The translations under genes and the position numbers were made by a program. DNA of 64,000 nt. It comes from Castellaniella sp049673105. GTDB taxonomy: Bacteria > Pseudomonadota > Gammaproteobacteria > Burkholderiales > Burkholderiaceae_B. The DNA is taken from the NCBI RefSeq assembly GCF_049673105.1, contig NZ_JBATXG010000003.1, positions 25,717 to 89,716 of the forward strand. Reading direction: 5' to 3'. The notes under the pieces are model-generated. The model was given only the letters and a program-made list of their open reading frames with translations. It was not told where the DNA came from and ran no database searches. Shown piece by piece: positions 35,017-43,475 of this stretch (position 1 is the first letter of the stretch; each line of letters opens with the position of its first letter).

Positions 35017-35053
35017 GGCGGGATTCCTTTTGATGAGTGCGTTATTATTTGTT

Positions 35054-35079
35054 ATTCGCGAATTTGGATAAATATCCAA
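35054..35079. promoter_or_regulatory. Two abutting palindromes in the LysR/RND divergent promoter
   Basis: ATTCGCGAAT (35054-35063, perfect) is followed directly by TTGGATA-AA-TATCCAA (35064-35079, perfect 7-2-7). The region between the divergent start codons is very AT-rich. Regulators of MexEF-type pumps in the LysR family bind such divergent intergenic sites, so these are candidate operators. Confidence 0.5.
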
Positions 35080-35153
35080 TTTTTGTTATCACTATTCAAA
35101 TCCAGCAAACAATAGCGACGCGGTCAGCCTAGCCGCGCGCCGGGAGCACAGGG

Positions 35154-36173
35154 ATGGATCATCTGCAAGCCATGCGCGTCTTTACGCGAGTCGTCGATGC
35201 CAACAGCTTTACTCAGGCGGCAGACAGCCTGGGCATGCCCAGGGCCACCGTGAGCACACTGGTTCGCAAACTGGAAAAATACCTGGGGACGCGGCTGTTG
35301 AATCGCAGTACGCGCCGCCTGAGCCTGACGCCGGACGGGGCGTCTTACTACGAGCGCTGTATCGGCATCCTGGCCGACGTCGAGGATGCGGAATCGTCCT
35401 TTCGCGACCGGGCGCGCGGCCCGCGTGGTCTGTTGCGTATCGATGCGCCGCCATTTCTGGGTCGGCAGGTGTTGGTGCCCAGGCTGTGTGAATTCCACCA
35501 TCGCTACCCGGACATCGAATTGGTGGTCGGCATGAGCGACCGGGTGGTCGACATGGTCCAAGAGGCCGTCGATTGCGCCTTGCGCATTGGCGAACTGCAG
35601 GATTCCACGCTGGTTGCCAAGCGCATCGGCGTCTTCAGGACGCTGACGTGCGCGGCGCCGTCCTATATCGAACGCTACGGGAAACCAGAACGCATCGAGG
35701 ATCTGGGCCGTCATCGGGCAGTCAATTATTTCCTGGCCCGGACCGGGCGCACGGTGGACTGGAGCTTCCTGGTGAATGGCGAAATCGTGAATGTACCCAT
35801 GAAAAGCTCGCTGTCCGTCAACGATGCCGAGGCCTGTATCAGCGCCGGGCTGGGCGGGTTCGGCATGATTCAGCCGCCGCGCTATATGGTTGCGCCATAC
35901 CTGGATTCCGGCGAGCTGATTGAGGTGCTGGAACCCTGGGCGCCGTCGCCGATGCCGATTTCCATCGTCTATCAGCAAAGCCGGCACCTGTCTTCCAAGG
36001 TCCACGTGTTCGTCGACTGGATTACCGAGGTCTTTCAGGGGTGTGCGTTGATGGAAAAATGCCGGGGCGACTATCCGCTGGATCAGGACTGCCGGTTTGC
36101 GTGCGAGGGGGAGATGTCCAACGGCCTGCAGGAAATCATGGCGCGGCAGAATCTGCTGGAAAGTGTATTCTAG
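35154..36173 (+). CDS. LysR-family transcriptional regulator of the adjacent RND pump
   Basis: A 339-residue LTTR with N-terminal winged helix-turn-helix (residues about 1-60: MRVFTRVVDANSFTQAADSLGMPRATVSTLV region, with NRSTRRLSLTPDG wing) and a substrate-binding domain to about residue 290. It is divergent from a MexEF-OprN-like pump operon, the position held by mexT and bpeT regulators. It is about 40 residues longer than most LTTRs: the tail contains Cys297, Cys303, Cys313 and Cys317. The ATG at 35154 directly follows a weak GGGA site. The role as pump regulator is inference from position. Confidence 0.88.
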   Translation: MDHLQAMRVFTRVVDANSFTQAADSLGMPRATVSTLVRKLEKYLGTRLLNRSTRRLSLTPDGASYYERCIGILADVEDAESSFRDRARGPRGLLRIDAPPFLGRQVLVPRLCEFHHRYPDIELVVGMSDRVVDMVQEAVDCALRIGELQDSTLVAKRIGVFRTLTCAAPSYIERYGKPERIEDLGRHRAVNYFLARTGRTVDWSFLVNGEIVNVPMKSSLSVNDAEACISAGLGGFGMIQPPRYMVAPYLDSGELIEVLEPWAPSPMPISIVYQQSRHLSSKVHVFVDWITEVFQGCALMEKCRGDYPLDQDCRFACEGEMSNGLQEIMARQNLLESVF

Positions 36174-36201
36174 GGAATCACCCAGCCCGTCGCGTGATTC
36201 C
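36174..36201 (+). terminator. Stem-loop directly after the LysR gene
   Basis: GGAATCAC-N12-GTGATTCC, a perfect 8-base stem beginning right after the stop codon. No T tract follows, so it may be a weak terminator or an mRNA-stabilising hairpin. Confidence 0.35.
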
Positions 36202-36250
36202 GGAGAGACCACGCCGACGGGGTGTCGATTGGGCTTGAATGTGACTTAAC

Positions 36251-36307
36251 CCACTGATTTTGCTGGTTATTTATGTTATGCTATCAGCAATTTCAAGGCA
36301 TCAGTGG
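36251..36307 (-). repeat. Nested inverted repeats at the 3' end of tRNA-Leu
   Basis: CCACTGAT (36251-36258) pairs with ATCAGTGG (36300-36307), and inside it TTGCTG pairs with CAGCAA. The outer right arm includes the tRNA 3' CCA. In the tRNA precursor the trailer could fold back on the CCA end. The inner hairpin could act in termination, but no U tract is clear. Confidence 0.4.
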
Positions 36308-36389
36308 TGCGAACGGAGAGACTTGAACTCTCACGCCTTTCGGCGCCAGAACCTAAATCTGGTGCGTCTACCAATTCCGCCACGTTCGC
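36305..36389 (-). tRNA. tRNA-Leu, anticodon UAG
   Basis: An 85-base class II tRNA on the minus strand. Acceptor arms GCGAACG and CGTTCGC pair, followed by discriminator A and an encoded CCA. The anticodon stem-loop CCAGA-TTTAGGT-TCTGG gives anticodon TAG, which reads CUA. The long variable arm (GGCGCCGAAAGGCGT region) is typical of tRNA-Leu. A TATAAT -10 lies 15 bases upstream (36404-36409). It is divergent from tig. Confidence 0.97.
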
Positions 36390-36403
36390 TAGGTTAGCCG
36401 GGC

Positions 36404-36409
36404 ATTATA
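36404..36409 (-). promoter_or_regulatory. -10 box of the tRNA-Leu promoter
   Basis: Perfect TATAAT on the minus strand, 14 bases before the first base of the tRNA. The matching -35 region is weak (CCGGAG at 17 bases spacing). Confidence 0.5.
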
Positions 36410-36503
36410 GCGTGAAACTCCCGGCGCTCCGGTGCTTCTACGCCGGCCTCGACTTTCCGCTAAAATAGCCCGTTCACTGTCCATTACTATCAATAGGTTC
36501 CGA

Positions 36504-37814
36504 ATGCAGCCCGTGGTTGAAAAACTGTCCGGCCTGGAGCGCCGTGTCGATCTGAGCGTTTCTGTGGCCGACATCGAGAAAGAAGTCCAGGCACAACTCA
36601 AACGCGTCGCCCGCACAGCCAAGGTCCAGGGGTTTCGCCCCGGCAAAGCCCCGCTGTCCGTGATTGAACGCAGCCATGGCCCTTCGGTGCGCTATGACGT
36701 CATCAATACCCAGATCGGCAAATCCCTGGACAAAGTCATTGCCGACGCCAATTTGCGCGTCGCCGGTTCGCCCAGCCTGGAACCCAAGGTCGATGGTGTC
36801 GAAGAAGGCATCATGGCGTTTTCCGCCACCTTCGAAGTCTATCCCGACGTCGAACTGCCCGACCTGTCCAGCCTGAAGATCACCCGCAGTGCGGTGCAGG
36901 TGGGTGATGCCGAAGTCCAAAAGACCATCGACATCCTGCGCAGCCAGCGCACCATCTTCAAGGCCGTCGCAGATCGCGCCGCTCAGTCCGGCGACCGTAT
37001 TACGCTGGATTTCGCCGGCACCATCGATGGCGTGGCCTTTGATGGCGGCACCGCCCAGGACTTCCCCTTTGTGCTGGGCCAGGGCCGCATGCTGCCCGAA
37101 TTCGAAGCTGCCGCCACTGGCCTGAAGGCCGGCGAAAGCAAGGTCTTCCCGCTGGATTTCCCGGAAGACTACGGCAGCGCCGCTGTGGCGGGTAAACAAG
37201 CTGAATTCACCATCACGGTGAAAGAAGTCGCCGAACCCGAACTGCCCGAAGTCGATGCTGATTTCGCCAAGGCGCTGGGCCAGGCCGACGGCAACGTCGA
37301 CGCCCTGCTAACCGAAGTGCGCGGCAACGTCGAACGCGAAGCTCAGGCCCGTGCAAAAAGCCGCACCAAAGGCAGCGTGATGGACGCCCTGGCTGCCGCC
37401 TGCACCTTCGATCTGCCCAAGGCCCTGGTAGACAGCGAAGTCGCCAGCCGCACCGCCGCCGCCCGCGAAGAACTGAAGCAACGCGGTCTGCCCAATGCCG
37501 ATTCCATCCCCATCCCGGAAGACACCTTCCGTCCGGAAGCCGAACGCCGTGTGCGTCTGGGCCTGCTGGTGGGTGAACTGATCAAGTCCGCCGACCTCAA
37601 GGCCAAGCCCGAGCAGGTCCGCGAGCGCATCGAGGAATTCGCCAAAAGCTACGAGCAACCGGCCCAGGTCGTCGCCTATTATCTGTCCGACCGCCAGCGC
37701 CGTGCCGAAATTGAATCGCTGGTGCTCGAAGACAATGTCGTCGATCACGTCCTGGCCGCTGCTCAGGTCACCGACGAAAACGTGGATTTTGATACCTTGA
37801 TGGGAACGCGTTAA
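36504..37814 (+). CDS. tig: Trigger factor, ribosome-associated peptidyl-prolyl isomerase chaperone
   Basis: Binds nascent chains at the ribosome exit and helps folding. The 436-residue protein has the N-terminal ribosome-binding signature GFRPGKAP (about residues 43-50), a central FKBP-type PPIase domain (about 150-245, GDRITLDFAGTIDGVAFDGG and LPEFEAAATGLKAGE) and a helical C-terminal domain. ATG 36504 is chosen; the upstream frame is not tig-like. A TAAAAT at 36461-36466 is a candidate -10. Its stop overlaps the clpP start (TAATG). Confidence 0.97.
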   Translation: MQPVVEKLSGLERRVDLSVSVADIEKEVQAQLKRVARTAKVQGFRPGKAPLSVIERSHGPSVRYDVINTQIGKSLDKVIADANLRVAGSPSLEPKVDGVEEGIMAFSATFEVYPDVELPDLSSLKITRSAVQVGDAEVQKTIDILRSQRTIFKAVADRAAQSGDRITLDFAGTIDGVAFDGGTAQDFPFVLGQGRMLPEFEAAATGLKAGESKVFPLDFPEDYGSAAVAGKQAEFTITVKEVAEPELPEVDADFAKALGQADGNVDALLTEVRGNVEREAQARAKSRTKGSVMDALAAACTFDLPKALVDSEVASRTAAAREELKQRGLPNADSIPIPEDTFRPEAERRVRLGLLVGELIKSADLKAKPEQVRERIEEFAKSYEQPAQVVAYYLSDRQRRAEIESLVLEDNVVDHVLAAAQVTDENVDFDTLMGTR

Positions 37815-38473
37815 TGTCCAGGTTCACCGATTTCTATGCCTCGATGTATGGGGGAGATTCCGTCACCCCCACGGGCCTGGGCTATGTGCCCATCGTCATC
37901 GAGCAGTCCGGTCGCGGCGAACGCTCCTACGATATCTATTCGCGCTTGCTGCGTGAACGGGTGATCTTCTTCGTGGGGCAGGTCAACGATCAGTCGGCCA
38001 ACCTGGTCGTGGCCCAGCTGCTGTTCCTGGAATCGGAGAACCCTGACAAAGACATTTCTCTGTACATCAATTCGCCGGGCGGTTCGGTCTACGCCGGCAT
38101 GGCCATCTATGACACCATGCAGTTCGTCAAGCCGGCTGTGTCCACTCTGTGCACCGGCCTGGCCGCCAGCATGGGGGCGTTCTTGCTGGCGGCGGGTGAA
38201 AAGGGCAAGCGTTATGCCTTGCCCAATTCCCGCATCATGATCCACCAGCCGTCGGGCGGGGCGCAGGGTCAGGCATCTGATATCCAGATCCAGGCCAAGG
38301 AAATCCTTAGCCTGCGCGAACGCCTGAACGGTATCCTGGCAGATCGCACCGGGCAGGATATCGAGCGCATCGGCATCGATACCGAGCGCGACAATTTCAT
38401 GTCCGCCGACGACGCGCAAGCCTATGGCCTGATTGACAAGGTCCTGGTTTCGCGCACCGACGAGACCAAATAA
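37814..38473 (+). CDS. clpP: ATP-dependent Clp protease proteolytic subunit
   Basis: Tetradecameric serine protease that degrades substrates unfolded by ClpX or ClpA. The 219-residue protein has the catalytic triad Ser119 (GLAASMGAF), His144 (IMIHQPSGG) and Asp193 (ERDNFM). The first ~15 residues act as a short propeptide-like N-terminus. Start overlaps the tig stop; clpX follows after 13 bases. The order tig-clpP-clpX-lon is the standard one. Confidence 0.98.
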   Translation: MSRFTDFYASMYGGDSVTPTGLGYVPIVIEQSGRGERSYDIYSRLLRERVIFFVGQVNDQSANLVVAQLLFLESENPDKDISLYINSPGGSVYAGMAIYDTMQFVKPAVSTLCTGLAASMGAFLLAAGEKGKRYALPNSRIMIHQPSGGAQGQASDIQIQAKEILSLRERLNGILADRTGQDIERIGIDTERDNFMSADDAQAYGLIDKVLVSRTDETK

Positions 38474-38486
38474 GTACAGGGTTGCC

Positions 38487-39782
<1,296 letters not shown>

Positions 39783-39834
39783 TCATCCACTCAGCGACCG
39801 GTTCTGCCTTTATACTGACTGACAGGCACGAGGT

Positions 39835-39862
39835 CTTGAAAGCCTCGCACCTGGCACCATAT
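39835..39862 (+). promoter_or_regulatory. Sigma-32 (heat-shock) type promoter upstream of lon
   Basis: CTTGAAA (39835-39841), 13 bases, then CACCATAT (39855-39862). The sigma-32 consensus is CTTGAAA with 11-16 bases to CCCCATNT, so only one position of the -10 differs. It lies 77 bases before the lon start. A TATACT (39811-39816) further upstream could serve a vegetative promoter. Confidence 0.7.
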
Positions 39863-39882
39863 GGGTAGACAGGCAATACACG

Positions 39883-39909
39883 AAAAAGGAAGCCTGAGCT
39901 TCCTTTTTT
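39883..39909 (+). terminator. Terminator-like hairpin in the clpX-lon gap
   Basis: AAAAAGGAAGC-CTGA-GCTTCCTTTTT forms an 11-base stem with a T6 run (39904-39909). It is placed downstream of the sigma-32 promoter and 29 bases upstream of the lon ATG. It would end clpX readthrough, but also lies in the lon leader. Its left arm GGAAGC is the same sequence as the lon Shine-Dalgarno (39929-39934). Confidence 0.7.
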
Positions 39910-39938
39910 ATTGGAATCAATCGTTTTAGGAAGCAACC

Positions 39939-42398
39939 ATGTCTGCTAGCCAGATTCTGACCCAGGAACCTGCGGATTTGCCGCTGCTGCCGTTGCGCGA
40001 TGTCGTGGTCTTTCCTCATATGGTCATCCCGCTGTTCGTGGGGCGCCCGCGTTCCATTAAAGCCCTGGAACTCGCCATGGAAGGCGGCAACAGCATCATG
40101 CTGGTTGCTCAAAAATCCGCGGGCAAGGATGACCCCACACCGGATGATCTGTACGAAATCGGCTGCGCCGCCAGCATTTTGCAGATGCTCAAACTGCCCG
40201 ACGGGACCGTCAAGGTCCTGGTAGAAGGCCAGCAGCGGGCGCGCATCCATGCGGTGTCGGATGCCGAAACGCACTTCGCGGCCAGCGTCAGCGGCATCGC
40301 CGAAGACGAATCCGACCTGGCCGAGGCCGAGGCCATGCGCCGCGCCGTGCTGGCCCAGTTCGAACAGTACGTCAAACTGAACAAGAAAATCCCCCAGGAA
40401 ATCCTGACCTCGCTGACCGGCATCGAAGACGCCGGTCGTCTGGCGGACACGATTGCCGCGCATTTGCCGCTGAAGATCGAACAGAAACAGTCCCTGCTGG
40501 ATATGGTCGGGGCCGTGCCGCGTCTGGAAGCCTTGCTGGCGCAACTGGAATCCGAAATCGACATTCTGCAGGTCGAAAAACGCATTCGTGGCCGCGTCAA
40601 AAAGCAGATGGAAAAGAGTCAGCGCGACTACTATCTGAACGAGCAGGTCAAAGCCATCCAGAAGGAACTGGGCGAGGGAGAGGAAGGCGCAGACATCGAG
40701 GAACTCGAACGCAAGATCGCCGCTGCCCGCATGTCCAAGGAAGCCCGCAAAAAGGCCGACAGCGAGCTTAAAAAGCTGAAACTGATGTCGCCCATGTCGG
40801 CGGAAGCCACCGTGGTGCGCAACTACATCGACACTCTGATCGGCCTGCCTTGGCACAAAAAGAGCCGGGTCGACAACACCCTGAAAAACGCCGAAGAAGT
40901 CCTCGACGCGGATCACTATGGCCTGGAAAAGGTCAAGGAACGCATCGTCGAATACCTGGCCGTGCAGCAGCGCGTCGAAAAGCTCAAGGCCCCCATCCTG
41001 TGCCTGGTGGGGCCTCCGGGCGTGGGCAAGACATCCCTGGGGCAATCCGTGGCGCGGGCGACCAATCGCAAGTTCGTGCGCATGGCCTTGGGCGGTGTGC
41101 GCGACGAGGCTGAAATCCGTGGTCACCGCCGCACCTACATCGGTTCCATGCCCGGCAAGATCCTGCAGAACATGAGCAAGGTCGGGGTGCGCAACCCCCT
41201 GTTCCTGCTCGACGAGATCGACAAGCTGGGCGCGGATTTCCGCGGCGACCCCTCGTCGGCGCTGCTGGAAGTCCTGGATCCGGAACAGAATCACACCTTC
41301 CAGGATCACTACATCGAGGTCGATTTCGATCTGTCCGATGTGATGTTCGTGGCCACCAGCAATACGCTGAACATTCCGCCGGCCCTGCTGGACCGCATGG
41401 AAGTCATCCGCCTGTCAGGTTACACGGAAGACGAAAAGGTTCACATCGCCTTTGACCATCTGCTGCCCAAGCTGATGAAAAACAACGGCGTGCAGGACGG
41501 CGAACTGACCGTGACGGACGCCGCCATCCGCGACATCGTGCGCTACTACACGCGCGAAGCAGGGGTGCGGGCGCTGGAACGGGAAATCTCCAAGATCTGC
41601 CGCAAGGCCGTCAAACGCCTCTTGTCGGCCAATCCGGTGGGCAAGGGGCGCAAGGTCGCCAAAGTCGTCGATTCCCTGACCGTGGATACCGACAATCTGG
41701 GCGATTACCTGGGCGTGCGCCGCTTCAGTTTCGGCGTGGCCGAAAAAGAAGACCGCGTCGGGCAGGTGACGGGGCTGGCCTGGACGGAAGTGGGCGGCGA
41801 TCTGCTGACCATCGAAGTCGCCGACATGCCCGGCAAGGGCGTGGTCACGCGTACCGGTTCCTTGGGCGATGTGATGAAGGAATCCGTCGAAGCCGCCCGC
41901 ACAGTGGTGCGGGCCCGCGCCCGCCGTTGGGGGATTGCCGATCAGGTCTTTGAAAAACACGACCTGCACGTGCACTTCCCGGAAGGCGCCACGCCCAAGG
42001 ACGGCCCTTCCGCCGGTGCCGCGATCACCACGGCTATGGTGTCGGCGCTGACCGGCATTCCGGTGCGCGCCGACGTCGCCATGACAGGGGAAATCACCCT
42101 GCGCGGCGAGGTGCTGGAGATCGGCGGCCTGAAGGAAAAGCTGCTGGCGGCGCATCGCGGCGGCATCAAGACCGTGATGATCCCCGAGGAAAACATCAAG
42201 GACCTGGCTGAAATCCCGGATAACGTGAAAAACCACCTGGAAATCATCCCGGTGCGCTGGATCGACCGGGTGCTGGAAGTCGCTTTGCAGCGCATGCCCA
42301 CGCCGCTGTCGGACGAGGAGGTCGCCCGCCTGGCTGCTGAGGCCCTGACGGCGGCCAAGCCCTCGGGCTCCGGGACCGGAGATGTGATCAAGCACTGA
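39939..42398 (+). CDS. lon: ATP-dependent Lon protease
   Basis: AAA+ serine protease that degrades misfolded and short-lived regulatory proteins. The 819-residue protein has a substrate-binding N domain (LPLLPLRDVVVFPHMVIPL), a coiled coil (about 185-290), Walker A GPPGVGKT (residues 358-365), Walker B LFLLDEIDKLG and the Ser-Lys dyad with Ser691 in DGPSAGAA and Lys near 734 in GGLKEKLLAA. The start has AGGAAG 5 bases upstream. Transcription is likely from the sigma-32-like promoter. A strong terminator follows. Confidence 0.98.
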   Translation: MSASQILTQEPADLPLLPLRDVVVFPHMVIPLFVGRPRSIKALELAMEGGNSIMLVAQKSAGKDDPTPDDLYEIGCAASILQMLKLPDGTVKVLVEGQQRARIHAVSDAETHFAASVSGIAEDESDLAEAEAMRRAVLAQFEQYVKLNKKIPQEILTSLTGIEDAGRLADTIAAHLPLKIEQKQSLLDMVGAVPRLEALLAQLESEIDILQVEKRIRGRVKKQMEKSQRDYYLNEQVKAIQKELGEGEEGADIEELERKIAAARMSKEARKKADSELKKLKLMSPMSAEATVVRNYIDTLIGLPWHKKSRVDNTLKNAEEVLDADHYGLEKVKERIVEYLAVQQRVEKLKAPILCLVGPPGVGKTSLGQSVARATNRKFVRMALGGVRDEAEIRGHRRTYIGSMPGKILQNMSKVGVRNPLFLLDEIDKLGADFRGDPSSALLEVLDPEQNHTFQDHYIEVDFDLSDVMFVATSNTLNIPPALLDRMEVIRLSGYTEDEKVHIAFDHLLPKLMKNNGVQDGELTVTDAAIRDIVRYYTREAGVRALEREISKICRKAVKRLLSANPVGKGRKVAKVVDSLTVDTDNLGDYLGVRRFSFGVAEKEDRVGQVTGLAWTEVGGDLLTIEVADMPGKGVVTRTGSLGDVMKESVEAARTVVRARARRWGIADQVFEKHDLHVHFPEGATPKDGPSAGAAITTAMVSALTGIPVRADVAMTGEITLRGEVLEIGGLKEKLLAAHRGGIKTVMIPEENIKDLAEIPDNVKNHLEIIPVRWIDRVLEVALQRMPTPLSDEEVARLAAEALTAAKPSGSGTGDVIKH

Positions 42399-42432
42399 CC
42401 CCTGCGTCCGGCTTGACGGCGCTATGACACTA

Positions 42433-42473
42433 AACAGGCCTCGCTTCTTTTCGAAGCGAGGCCTGTTTTTTTT
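42433..42473 (+). terminator. Rho-independent terminator after lon
   Basis: AACAGGCCTCGCTTC (42433-42447) pairs perfectly with GAAGCGAGGCCTGTT (42453-42467) around a TTTTC loop, and T8 follows. On the opposite strand the stem is preceded rather than followed by the A/T run, so it acts mainly for lon, with lexA converging. Confidence 0.93.
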
Positions 42474-42526
42474 GCCGGGGGTTGCCCCCAGGGCAAAAAG
42501 GCTCTATTGGGAGTAGCAAGCAGCCG

Positions 42527-43288
42527 TCAGTGCAGCGAGGTCGTGCGGATCAATCCCACGGCGATGCCTTCGATCGCGAAGTCGTCGCCGTCGCCCACCA
42601 CGATGGGGGAAAAGTCGGGGTTTTCGGGTAGCAGGCGGATGTGCCGGCCTTGGTGATCCAGGCGTTTGACCGTGACGTCGTCGCCCAGCCGGGCCACCAC
42701 GATCTGGCCGTGGCGGGCATCCGGTGTGCTGCGCACCGCCAGCAGATCGCCATCCAGGATGCCGGCATCGCGCATGCTGCTGCCGCGTACTCGCAGCAGG
42801 TAGTCGGGGGCGGAGTCAAATAGCTGCGGCGCCACCGGAATTTCGCGTTCGACGTGTTCCGCAGCCAAGATCGGACTGCCGGCGGCCACACGGCCAATCA
42901 GCGGGATCAGGTGCGGATCGGAATCAGCTGTCCAGATGGGCGCCCCAGGAGGGGGCTGGATCGCCCGCGCCGCCGTGATCAGCCCGGCGCTGGCGGGCGG
43001 TTGCGTGGCCTGAGGAGAGACGGGTGGGAAGGAGGATGCTCCGGCCTGCGCCTGTGGGGCTGCCGGCTGCGCCAAAGCAGTGAGCTGGATGCCGCGCGAC
43101 GTGCCCGCTGTCAGCAGGACGTAGCCCTTGCGTTCCAGTGCGCGCAGATGGTCTTCTGCAGCGTTGGCGGAACGGAAACCCAGTGTCCGGGAGATTTCAG
43201 CGCGAGTCGGCGGGCGCCCCGTCTGGTTGATGGCCTGGGCGATCAGCGCCAGGATTTGAGCTTGCCGGGCAGTGAGCTTAAGAGACAT
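42527..43288 (-). CDS. lexA: SOS repressor LexA, with long interdomain linker
   Basis: Dimeric repressor of the SOS response, inactivated by RecA-stimulated self-cleavage. N-terminal winged HTH (residues 1-68: TARQAQILALIAQAI, PPTRAEISRTLGFRS). The peptidase domain has cleavage site Ala136-Gly137 in GRVAAGSP, nucleophile Ser171 (GSSMRDAGI) and Lys208 (GDDVTVKRL). At 253 residues it is longer than the usual 200-217: the linker (about 72-118) is rich in Ala, Pro and Gln. A candidate LexA box lies 10 bases upstream of the start, as expected for autoregulation. Confidence 0.96.
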   Translation of the reverse strand: MSLKLTARQAQILALIAQAINQTGRPPTRAEISRTLGFRSANAAEDHLRALERKGYVLLTAGTSRGIQLTALAQPAAPQAQAGASSFPPVSPQATQPPASAGLITAARAIQPPPGAPIWTADSDPHLIPLIGRVAAGSPILAAEHVEREIPVAPQLFDSAPDYLLRVRGSSMRDAGILDGDLLAVRSTPDARHGQIVVARLGDDVTVKRLDHQGRHIRLLPENPDFSPIVVGDGDDFAIEGIAVGLIRTTSLH

Positions 43289-43297
43289 AGCGGGCTA

Positions 43298-43313
43298 CTG
43301 GATGAAAACACAG
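43298..43313 (-). promoter_or_regulatory. Candidate LexA box in front of lexA
   Basis: CTGG-ATGAAAAC-ACAG on the plus strand, differing from the CTGT-N8-ACAG consensus in one outer base; flanking TA on the left also fits. It lies 10 bases before the lexA start codon. Autoregulation would be expected. Confidence 0.5.
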
Positions 43314-43345
43314 CCTGTATTCTGTCGGAATGCTCGGGATAAGGC

Positions 43346-43371
43346 AAGGCCCGGATGGAAGTCCGGGCCTT
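43346..43371 (-). terminator. GC-rich stem-loop between the aminotransferase gene and lexA
   Basis: AAGGCCCGGA-TGGAAG-TCCGGGCCTT, a perfect 10-base stem. It lies downstream of the aminotransferase gene on the minus strand. The T tract is missing, so termination would be inefficient or need other factors. Confidence 0.45.
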
Positions 43372-43475
43372 GTGTCGTGCAGCTATGGCGGTCAGGACAC
43401 GCCTGCCTCGCGGCCTGTATGCCTTTTGGGTTCGCCAGGCATGGGGCGTCCTTCAGGACTGCACTATGACCGGAC

